NCBI RefSeq assembly: GCF_048569485.1
Contig: NC_134353.1
Coordinates: 427,117,650 to 427,181,649, forward strand
Origin: Anomaloglossus baeobatrachus
Taxonomy: Eukaryota; Chordata; Amphibia; Anura; Aromobatidae
Reading direction: 5' to 3'
Length of the DNA stretch: 64,000 nt
Shown here: positions 55,341 through 64,000 of the stretch, one piece after another
How the letters are laid out: the number at the start of each line of letters is the position of its first letter
Position numbering within the stretch: position 1 is the first letter of the stretch
The notes under the pieces: model-generated
Seen by the model: only the letters and a program-made list of their open reading frames with translations
Told to the model about the DNA's origin: nothing
Database searches by the model: none
Program-made: the position numbers and the translations under genes

Positions 55341-56055
55341 ATAAAAAGGGAACTAGTCACCAGGATTTTCTACTATGAGCTGCGGCCACCACCAGTGAGC
55401 GTTTATATACAGCATTCTAGAATACTGTATATAAGAGCCTAGGCTGCACTGTATAATGTTAAAAACACAGCTTTTATTATACTTCCCTATGGGGCGGTGC
55501 GGTACGATGGACGACACTGGTCTTGATCCAGCTCCTCCTCTCAGCTTGCTATTACCGTCCTGTTTCCCTGCTTCGTGTGGATGACGCGTCCTACGTTATC
55601 CAGAGTCCACCATCGCCCTCCTGCGCATGTACACTTTTATTTTCCCTGCTTAGGGCAGAGCAAAGTACTGTAATATGCAGGAAAAAGGTCAAAGAGCGCC
55701 CAAACATGCACATTACAATACTTTGATCTTCCATCAGCAGGGTAGGGAGAAGTGCGCTTGTGCAGGAGCACAATGGAGGCCTCTATGTGGATGACGTAGG
55801 ATGAGTAATCCACACAGTCAGGGAAGGAGGACAACGATCGCAAGAAGAGAGGAGGCGCCAGATCAAGACCAGTGACGCTCATTGGACCGGACCGCCCCCC
55901 AGGAGAGTATTATAAAGGTGTTTTTTTACATTATACAGAGAAGCCTGGGCTCATATACAGTATTCTAGAATGCTGAATTTGATATATATTAAAAGAGCCT
56001 ACTGATGGTGGCCGCAGTTTATAAGGGACAAATCTGACAACAGGTTCCCTTTAAG
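55341..56055. mobile_element. Large foldback element, copy 2 of the 52523 family
   Basis: Same plan and many of the same blocks as 52523-53155: GCTGCGGCCACCACCAGTG / GATGGTGGCCGCAG, GATGACGCGTCCTACG / ATGACGTAGGATGAG, right end GACAACAGGTTCCCTTTAAG. 715 bp, non-coding. Confidence 0.78.
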
Positions 56056-57380
56056 CTAGGCCACTTGAATCAATGAAAGGAGGCAGAGTTCTCTTTCGGT
56101 GTAAAAACAAACCTCAAAGTAACGTGGATCAGAGCAAAAGTCAGGACATCGTGGTAACTTGCATTTTCAATACTTTTAAACAACTTTTTACTGAGCTACA
56201 AGCCTTTTAATGTCCAAACCTAATAGTTTACAATTGTGCCAAGTTTGGTTCAGTTTGAAAGCAGTTTCTCCTACCCCTTCTGATTCACTTTACTCATACA
56301 CAAGGCCTTCTCACTAGTTTTTCCAGATTTTTTTTTTTTTTGTCAGACTGTTTGAATTCAAATACGAGAAATACAAAGCAACAAAAGAAAGTAAACTGTT
56401 AGTATTAGAACTCTGTTCACACAGACATCAGCTGTAGCTTCCGATTTTACAAAACACGAAAGAAAAAAAAAAGAAAAAAAAAAAAAGAAGACAGTATAGC
56501 TATACTGAATGCCATCAATGATAAAACAGCACTGGTTACTTGAGCCTGTTTATTATTAAAATTTAAATTCTAAATAATAGGAAGCAAGAGGACGGAATCT
56601 TTTTTTTTTTCTGGGCACAGGAAATCCATATATTATCGAAAATCAAATATACACATAGCGTTCCCCCTAAAGCCAAACGTTGGGTAAATCTTTGTGAAAA
56701 GTACTCTATTTTCCTACAGAGGGAGCGGGAGAAGAGGAACAAGGTGGAGAGACTGGGACGGCACATTAATACAAGCAGATTAATTACCAAACTTCAAGCA
56801 ACAGGGCTCACAGAAGAGCTGCTTTGTGAAGAAAGGTGTATACTAGTAGGTTATTAGCTTTTGGAAGAGAAATGGATTTATGACAGTTGCAATGTACTAT
56901 TAAGACACAGCATTCATAACCTGAGATGAAAAATGTTTTGCAAAATAAAATTCTGCAATTTTAATAGCAAATTAATACACAACACGGTGTTTTCATTGCG
57001 ATTTGAAAAAATAATAGAACCTACAGAGACGAGTAATCCAATCATCTCTATTAGGGTACATTCAATGCACTAATTTAGTCCAATTCACAGACCAAAACTA
57101 AGGCAAGCAAACAGGTAGCTACTTTCCCTCCTGTCCACTAGACCAGTATTACCAATTGCACAGGTGTGAACTCGTGGCCATTCCTAACGCCTTGATAGTA
57201 ATTCCATTACCTGTGCAATATTAAAGGAACTCCTGAAAACCTGATCTGTTTGGGGGTCAGACTGGATTTGGAGAACACTGCACTATATGAACTGCCAAAT
57301 GGAGTCTGTTACTTCCATAATGGCAGACAAGACTGGTCCAATAAATTGAGCACACTGTATGAACATAGCCTTTGGCATTT
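56056..57380. other. No gene seen; candidate MEX3D 3' flank
   Basis: AT-rich with A runs. A minus-strand AATAAA (TTTATT at 56549-56554) is a possible distal polyadenylation signal for MEX3D. No coding signature. Confidence 0.3.
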
Positions 57381-57381
57381 A

Positions 57382-58250
57382 AAGGGGAGGTCCAAAGGCT
57401 GAAGAGATTTCACATCTAAATCCCCATTTATTGCCCTCATCTAAAACCATTTCTAATATGGCTGTATTAAAAATGTTCCACCCTTCCTTGACTACCTACT
57501 ATTGATTCTCTCCCCTCCCCCCATCTTCCAGTCTGATGACGCATCGTTTGAGAATTCCAGTGCATGCTGGGATACTCAGTCACCAGGGCAAGGGGTAGAG
57601 GCTACGATCACAGCCTCTACCCTCTCCCTGAAGAGTCAGTGACGCTCTCAGGGGCTGTTCTGTTCTTCCATGCTTTCTGTGCACTGTGTAATCTGCACAG
57701 TGACAGCATCCACTCTGTTACAGGCTCAGATAGTTCGCAGCACAGAGCAGCGCACTACCAGTGCGCATTGTCCGAGTACCTGGCAGCATTCAAAGACCAG
57801 CGCTGCCCCTGCAGCGACGTTACGTGCTGGTATTTCAAACCTGCCAGGTACTCAGATACTGTACACTATCAGTGCACACAGCTCTCTGTTTTGCCAACTC
57901 TACTGATCTGAGCCGACAACAGAGTGGATTCTGTCCCTGTGCAGATTGCACAGTGCACAGAGCATGGAGGGACAGAGCAGCCCCTTAAACAAGTTTCACC
58001 GATGATACTTCATTTTAGAGAGGAAGCAGAGGCTGTGACAGTGACAACAGGCTCTGCCCTCTCCTCTAATAACGCTTTGTTTGAATATCCTAGTATGCAC
58101 TGGGATTCTTGAAGCATCATCAGTCAGGAAGTAGAGGGGGAAAAAAAAGGAAGAGTAGTTCGTGTAGTCAGGAAAGGGTAGGATTTTATTTATTCCCACC
58201 ATATTAAAAATTAGTTTAGATTGGTGCAATGAATAGATAGGGATTTCCAT
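57382..58250. mobile_element. Imperfect foldback element
   Basis: 'CCTTGACTACCTACT', 'TGATGACGCATCGTTTGAG' and 'CAGTGCATGCTGGGAT' on the left mirror 'AGTATGCACTGGGATTCTTG', 'GCATCATCAGTCAGGAAG' and 'TAGTCAGGAAAGGGTAGG' on the right. The centre holds repeated GCACAG-rich phrases that produce misleading open frames. Confidence 0.6.
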
Positions 58251-58549
58251 TGAAATGTATTCAGCCTTCGTACAAATCCATTAAGACTAATCTAGAAACT
58301 AAATGCAAAAAACGTATATGTATAACTACTTCCCCATCCTCTAGTGGTTATTAACAAATATAGTGTAAAGAAGGAGTTGAACACAGCATATGAATCCCAT
58401 TTATGAGTGAACAGGGATGCCATTCTTTACTGACTCGCTCATTGATTTATGCTATGTATAATATTATCCACTGTATTAGATTACAGTATAGTCTGAAAGG
58501 AAGGCTTGGTTTTACTAAAACAAAATATATAACAAATGTAACATTTAGA

Positions 58550-59285
58550 GTTGAGCGAGTACCTAACTATTCGTAGTCGCTATACTCATAAGTACTGTCT
58601 AAGGCTCTGTTCACACTAGAAAAAGTATTTTTCTCAAGAAATGTCTTGTCTGAAAGATTAGCACACTTGCAGTCAAAAAAAGCACCAACAACACCAAAAA
58701 CTGCATGCGTTTTTACCACGGTATTGTATGTTTTTGGTGCGTTTTTCCCACGGGTTGGTCCTTGCGCTTTTTTACCATTATCTATGGCAAAAAACACAGG
58801 TACCTGCAGAAAAAAAAGTGACATGCTCATTCTTTTTCTCAAGAAATTCAGCAGAAAATGTTCTTGAGAAGAAAAAAAAAAAAAACAAAAAAAAAAACGC
58901 AGTGTGCTCACAGCTATTTCTTTTTTTTCCATAGGTTTTGCTGGGATATGTCTGCAGAAAGGTTACAACCATTTTCTCAAGAAATTTCTGCAGCAAAAAT
59001 GCAAAAAAACCACGAGTAAAAACAGTGTGTGAACAAGGCTTAATACTCGCGTAGTCATTCCAAATAGCATGTGTAATGCAAGTCAATGGGGAATGCTCAC
59101 AAAGTAACGAGTAACCCGAATTCTACACTATTCGCTACTCGCACGAATAGTACGGCATTTGGGTTACTTGTTTCATTGAGAGTTTTTTCCCATTGACTTG
59201 CATTACACATGCTATACGGAATGAATACACAGTACTCATGAGTATAGAGACTACGAATAGTTAGGTACTCACTCAAGTCTAAATA
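58550..59285. mobile_element. Foldback MITE with a second MITE nested inside
   Basis: Outer ends: GAGTTGAGCGAGTACCTAAC / GTTAGGTACTCACTCAAGTC. Inner element at 58600-59042 with ends AAGGCTCTGTTCACACTA / AGTGTGTGAACAAGGCTT. Neither has coding capacity. Confidence 0.75.
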
Positions 59286-60057
59286 TATTGAATAATTCAA
59301 GAAGTGATCACTTTTTACTGCAAGGACCTCATGCTGAAATTTAAAGGGACCATCACAAGGTTTATGCAGCCCAAGTAGTGACAGAAGCTTTTAAGTCATT
59401 TTTCATTAAAAGCTTTGTTATCACACAGTGCTGGAGTCCTTTCCATTAATTGTAAGCACTGCTGAGTCTTCAGTATTCATATCCACTGTTAGCCGCGCCC
59501 ATCTGCCACTAATTGACAGCTAGTTCCCCATTTAAAGTATACGGAGAAAGCAGTTGTGCAACTCTATGCAAAGTTGACTCCAAAGCTGCAGAAGAAAACT
59601 GCAACAAAAAAAAAAAGAGTTATAGTAATTACAGAGACCCAGATTGTCGCGCTGTATCAAGACAGACCGCCATCATTTCAAGTGTAAATTATGCAGTCCT
59701 AATATCCCATACACAGCACGACCCTATTGAGCACTGTCATTTCCTCCATCGTTTATACAAAAAGGTGCTTTGTTTTTCACTTTTCTTATTTTAACTCTTT
59801 AAACTGAATACTGTAAGATGTTGGACCCACATTCTCCCAGAGGCAAAATTTGGCTTTCTGTAAACATTTGAAACTTTTTGTACATTTTACCCATATTCCA
59901 CTTAACCAGCATAGTGACTTTCTCGCCTTTCATTTCTTAACATAATAGTCAATGGTGTAAAACACAATTTTTTACATTTTAAACAGCAAAAAAAATAAAA
60001 AAAATTGAAACAAAGTCAGTCTAAAGCTTTGGCTAGTGTTATTGGCTAAATACGATG
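59286..60057 (-). other. MEX3D 3' UTR, proximal part
   Basis: AT-rich sequence following the MEX3D stop codon on the minus strand. I see no AATAAA on the minus strand in these 770 bases, so the transcript should run further, into the foldback elements. The first minus-strand AATAAA below the stop is at 58185-58194. Confidence 0.5.
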
Positions 60058-61310
60058 TTAGGAAAAGATACGGATTGCTTGTGTGGCAGGAGCATGGCAA
60101 GCTGGGCACTCTGGTAACACCCGCTCACAGATCCGGATGGCACATTCCATACAGAAGAGATTATGACCACAAGGCACTAAGGCTGCTATAACCTCACTCT
60201 CGTAGCAAACGACACAGTCTCGTCCAGTCTTGCGGTGCCCTTCTGAGCTGCTGGAGTCAGTGGGAGAACCAGATGCCACAGATGAACTGGTAGGAAGAGA
60301 GGAGGAGGATGAATAACCAGCACTATTAGAAAAAGATCCCTGGTTTGGCAGCCATGAAATACTACTGACTGGATCACTGTGTATCCGGCGGGCCAGTGGA
60401 TGCTCAAGCCCAATACCATTATCAGGTACAGTAGGGGAGAGTAACGGTGTTGTACAGCCACTAAATCCACTATTTCTTCTATGAGCTGGAGACCCATTGA
60501 GATTCTGGAGCTGTCCATGTGATGCATCAATGGTTGACCAAAAAGTTGCAGGTGTGTTCAAATCTAGTGCAAGATGGTCAAGGCCATATTCACAATCTTC
60601 CATACCTACTGGAGGTTGCCCTGTGTTAGCTTCTCCTCCCAATGGAAAGTTTCCGGCCAGAACTGATCTAAAAGGACTTTCAGGGCATTGTTCTCTGCAC
60701 TCCGTGCCAAAGTAGGGGCTCTCCAATGATGAGCGGTCATTTCGTGATCCACTGGAATCTCGACGTGGAGCTGGTACCTTGGACCATAAACTGCCTGCGA
60801 CTCTCCCCAGGACATCCATGCAAACATCAGTACCATTTGAGTCAAAGTCATTATCTGGATGGAAATCTATTATTGAACCTGTTCGCATGGTAATGTGAGC
60901 CTCTATCTCCTCACGTGCCCGGTCTACATTTTCTGGCATTCCTGAGACTTCAAAGACAGGTTCTTTGTCTCGGCTGGGTGTTACAATATAAGTGTGAGTA
61001 CTTTGTTGAATTCGCTTAATGGTGGCACCTTTCGGTCCTACCACAAGACCAACCACACGATATGGGACACGAACCTGAATCGTGGTTTGACCTGGTAAGT
61101 TTGGAGGGCCCAGTGTAGAACCTGGGATTACGCTAATTTTATTTCTGGAGGCTCGTATAATTGAGAAATGTTCGGCTGCTGCAAGGATCTCACGCTTGGC
61201 CATTTCTACATCTTCTTTCCTTCCAGTCACAATGAACACAGGCTCCTCTCCCCGCATCGGAGTTTTGATGTAAGTATTAGTCTTGGCTCGAAGAGCTTTT
61301 ATTTTACACC
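60058..61310 (-). CDS. MEX3D: MEX3D, last coding exon (KH-domain and RING-finger RNA-binding protein)
   Basis: The frame encodes 417 residues of a MEX3 protein. It starts inside the first KH domain ([17 protein letters not shown]), has a complete second KH domain (about residues 78-140, with the [12 protein letters not shown] loop), a serine-rich linker, and a C-terminal C3HC4 [26 protein letters not shown]3 proteins bind mRNA through the KH domains and act as RING E3 ligases in post-transcriptional control. [29 protein letters not shown] and the ending [16 protein letters not shown] fit the D paralogue better than A, B or C. The exon begins at 61310 after a pyrimidine tract and TTAG, with the intron splitting the first KH domain's GXXG loop, as in other MEX3 genes. 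The first exon is outside the window. No damage seen. Confidence 0.95.
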
Positions 61311-61330
61311 CTAAGAAAAGAGAAAATAAA
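61311..61330 (-). other. MEX3D splice acceptor
   Basis: On the minus strand TTTTCTCTTTTCTTAG ends at 61311, immediately before the exon's GGTGTAAAA. The exon begins in phase 1: its first two bases complete a glycine codon. Confidence 0.85.
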
Positions 61331-61474
61331 ATTTTAAAAAAATAGAATGCTTCTATACCAAGAAGATTATCTAGCCATCATCAATGATATCAATGTTTGC
61401 ATGAAAAACAATTTTAGATTATTAAAAAAAAAAAAAAAAAAATAAATAGGAGACGTAGCCTCTTGCTATCGGCG

Positions 61475-61482
<8 letters not shown>

Positions 61483-61552
<70 letters not shown>

Positions 61553-61595
61553 TACCTAGCTATCTATTATCTATCTATATATCTATCTATATCTA
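61483..61595. repeat. (GT)n microsatellite with (GA)n and (ATCT)n tails
   Basis: An uninterrupted GT run of nearly 60 bases (61483-61541), a short GAGA run, then TATC/ATCT repeats to about 61595. In the MEX3D intron. Confidence 0.95.
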
Positions 61596-61599
61596 TGTG

Positions 61600-62220
61600 A
61601 TTTAAACATTAGGTCATTTTCTGATGAGAGCTACCCTATAAGGGGAAACGTTTCTTAGAGGCTTGTTGCATTAACCACGGGAAGCATGAATCAGACCCTA
61701 GCAGCGAAACTGCAGCTAGTTATGTTTTATTCTGAAATGATGCTGCATTTCAAAAAGTACACATACTTTGATAAGTCTGTTGGGGACAATATGTCTAAGT
61801 TTACTAGTCTAATGCAGTGCCCAGCAGCTTTTACCCTGCCTGATAACCACACAGGGAGGGGAACCTCTCAAATCAACTGGAGAAGGCAGGAAGAACTCAG
61901 CCAGAACCACATCTAGACTACTTAAGAGTCCCACGCCGGCTATTTAAAGTATATCTACCCTGAAGTGATGCAATATTTCAGAGAGAAGCATACCAGTCTG
62001 CAATCATGCAGTTAAGCTTTGATCCAAGCTGCCTGTGGACGAGGTATCATGACTAATGACTGGTTCCCTTTAACCCTTTTCCGAAGTCAGACGTACCACC
62101 ACAATTCGCTTTGCAGTGTATTCCTGGATATGAACTTACTGGTACGTCCAGGTGTTTGTGTGGGCACACCTCCTGTGCTAGCATAATCGCCAGCAGGAGA
62201 CCGGCTTATCTAAACCACAG
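61600..62220. repeat. Dispersed repeats in the MEX3D intron
   Basis: A segment ending TGACTGGTTCCCTTTAA (62060-62077) has the same end type as the MITE at 43105. It is followed by the start of another repeat (TTAACCCTTTTCCG) that the next MITE interrupts. No coding signature. Confidence 0.45.
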
Positions 62221-62224
62221 GCTG

Positions 62225-62946
62225 CCTAAGGGGTGCTTCACACACAGCGAGATCGCTGCTGAGATCGCTGCTGAATCACGGTTTTTGTGACGCAGCAGTG
62301 ACCTCATTAGCGATCTCGCTGTGTGTGACACTGAGCAGCGATCTGGCCTGCTGTGAGATCGCTGCTCGTTACACACAGCCCTGGTTCGTTTTTTTATTGT
62401 TGCTCTCCCGCTAAGCACACATCGCTGTGTGTGACAGCGAGAGACCAACAATCCTGAATGTGCAGGGAGCAGGAGCCGGCGTCTGACAGCCTGCGGTAAG
62501 CTGTAACCAAGGTAAACATCGGGTAACCAAGGTGGTTACCCGATATTTACCTTAGTTACCAGCCTCTGCAGCTCTCACGCTGCCAGTGCCGGCTCCCTGC
62601 ACACGAGCCGGCAGGACACATCGGGTAAATAAGCAAAGGTTTGCTGTGGCTACGAGTGCAGGGAGCCAGCGTTAAGCGGTGTGCACTGGTAACTAAGGTA
62701 AACATCGGGTAACCATACCCGATGTTTGCCTTAGTTACCAGTGTCCGCAGCTTCCAGACGCCGGCACTGTGCAAGCGCAGCGTCGCTTCCACATCGCTGC
62801 TGACTGGGGGCTGGTCACTGGTCGCTGGTGAGATCTGCCTGTTTGACAGCTCACCAGTGACCATGTAGCGATGCAGCAGCGATCCTGACCAGGTCAGATC
62901 GCTGGTGGGATCGCTGCTGCATCGCTAAAGTGTGACGGTACCTTAA
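62225..62946. mobile_element. TTAA MITE, copy 4 of the family
   Basis: Left end GGGGTGCTTCACACACAGCG after CTAA; right end AAGTGTGACGGTACC before TTAA. The interior has the family palindromes (GGTAAACATCGGGTAACC, ACCCGATATTTACC). It lies in the MEX3D intron. Confidence 0.75.
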
Positions 62947-63257
62947 CCCTCTAAATGCAGAAAGCAATAGGGATGGTGGCAATGAAAGAATTGCAGTGTG
63001 CCAATGGTCGTCATGGCGGCCAGGGATCAATTAACTTTCGGGTTTGTCAAGTACCACCATAAACAGGGTCTAACAGGCGTTCTCCCGGTGTAAAAATAAC
63101 AGGTCTATGTAATGCATAAGTATCAAAGTGCATTAGACCAGTGACAAGAGCTGGTCGAACTCGCACAAAAACTGATCCAGACGGGTCCTGCTAAAATTAA
63201 AAAAAAAACAAAAAAAAAAAACCAACAAAACCCCGATCAGCTTCGACATCTGGTACC
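62947..63257. other. Intronic repeat remainder, no gene seen
   Basis: Continues the repeat interrupted at 62225. An A-rich run at 63196-63225. No frame of interest. Confidence 0.4.
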
Positions 63258-63259
63258 TA

Positions 63260-63883
63260 CAGTCATGGCCAAAAGTTTTGAGAATGACAACAAAATTATA
63301 TTTTCACATGATCTGTTTCCCTTTGGTTTTAATTGTGTTTGTCTGATGTTTACATCACATACAGAAATATAATTGCAATCATATTATGAGTACCAAAAGG
63401 TTATATTGACAGTTAGAATGATTTAATGCAGTGCTGACCCTTCTTCAGGACCTCTGCAATTCTCCCTGGCATGCTCTCAATCATCTTCTGGACCAAATCC
63501 TGACTGATAGCTGTCCATTCTTGCATAAGCAATACTTGCATTTTGCCAGAATTGTTGGTTTTTGTTTGCCCACCCGTCTCTTGATGATTGCCCACAAGTT
63601 CTCAATGGGATTAAGATCTGGGGAGTTTCCAGGTCATGGACCCAAAATCTCTGTGTTGTTCCATGAACCATTAAGTGATCACCTTTGCTTTATGGCAAGG
63701 TGCTCCATCATGCTGGAAAAGGCATTGTTGGGCGCCAAACTGCTCTTGGACAGTTGGGAGAAGTTGCTCTTGGAGGACATTTTGGTACCATTCTTTATTC
63801 ATGGCTGTGTTTTTAGGCAAGACTGTGAGTGAGCCGATTCCCTTGGCTGAGAAGCAACCCCACACATGAATCGTTTCAGGATG
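63260..63883 (-). mobile_element. Tc1/mariner element, 5'-truncated
   Basis: After TA at 63258-63259 the end reads CAGTCATGGCCAAAAGTTTT, a known Tc1-type terminal repeat. The element is cut off at about 63883, so the other end and the N-terminal half of the transposase are missing. In the MEX3D intron. Confidence 0.85.
63413..63865 (-). pseudogene. Tc1 transposase C-terminal part, broken
   Basis: The minus strand gives VWGCFSAKGIGSLTVLPKN and LFQHDGAPCHKAKVIT (63865-63671), the middle of a Tc1 DDE domain with its second catalytic Asp in HDGAPCH. The remaining C-terminal part (WPSKS-type, NLWAII-like) is in other frames. Inactive. Confidence 0.85.
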
Positions 63884-64000
63884 CTTAAAGGGACTGTATC
63901 GCGTTTTTTTAATTTTTTATTAAAATAAGGGATTCTGAAATGAAGTATGTCTAATTCAAAATGAAATTCGTAGCTTATTTACTTTTTCTGTTATTCTAAT
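63884..64000. repeat. Start of another dispersed repeat
   Basis: Begins TTAAAGGGACTGTATCGCG directly after the truncated Tc1 and runs off the window. The AAAGGGACTGT-type end is like that of the TTAA MITEs. Confidence 0.4.

Noticed and set aside
57564-57988. Plus-strand frames of 75-115 codons
   Set aside because: They overlap each other in several frames within an imperfect foldback and have no domain signature.
1-64000. CRISPR array, bacterial operon, tRNA or rRNA gene
   Set aside because: The tandem arrays lack the repeat/unique-spacer pattern. No ribosome-binding-site-led gene series, tRNA cloverleaf or rRNA segment was recognised; the DNA is vertebrate in character.

Overview
The window is vertebrate, intron-bearing, transposon-crowded DNA. 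The mix of Penelope-like elements (PLEs), a DIRS-type element, L1/Tx1-type LINEs, Tc1 remnants and many TTAA-flanked MITEs fits an amphibian best, probably a large-genome frog; this is inference, since no species-specific sequence was matched. I recognise one host gene: the last coding exon of MEX3D (RNA-binding KH + RING protein) on the minus strand at 60058-61310. Its first exon lies beyond the right edge, so 61311-64000 is intron and everything below 60058 is 3' UTR or downstream DNA.

Layout. 1-4000: fossil LTR-like repeats, two copies of one family in opposite orientation, then a promoter-bearing LTR-like repeat. 4000-7465: pyrimidine-rich minisatellites, a Tc1 remnant and a ~95 bp tandem repeat. 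7466-24154: a nested retroelement. A minus-strand PLE is flanked by a 14 bp target duplication. It carries a direct terminal repeat at each end plus an inverted partial copy at its 5' end. Three later insertions lie inside it: a near-intact 6.5 kb LINE (9006-15519), a solo PLE tail (19016-20528) and a TTAA MITE (21633-22910). 24427-25588: another copy of the LTR-like family. 26073-34085: a decayed DIRS-like element on the minus strand, itself split by a second PLE (27823-30668, 14 bp duplication). 34437-35000: a truncated Tc1. About 35090-48400: an old plus-strand PLE broken up by MITEs and by a second LINE (36524-42790). 48400-60057: repeats, foldback elements and AT-rich DNA downstream of MEX3D.

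The most striking items are these. The LINE at 36524-42790 has both reading frames fully open and a perfect 16 bp target duplication, so it is very young. The nesting order in 7466-24154 can be read directly, because sister copies of the PLE terminal repeat preserve the empty sites. Hammerhead-ribozyme-like cores occur in PLE terminal repeats, in two core types. Two unrelated PLEs share the same end structure, an inverted copy of the 3' end placed at the 5' end.

Nothing in the window looks like an operon or a multi-gene host pathway. The genes here are selfish-element genes apart from MEX3D. No database search or alignment was run; family names rest on motifs read by eye.
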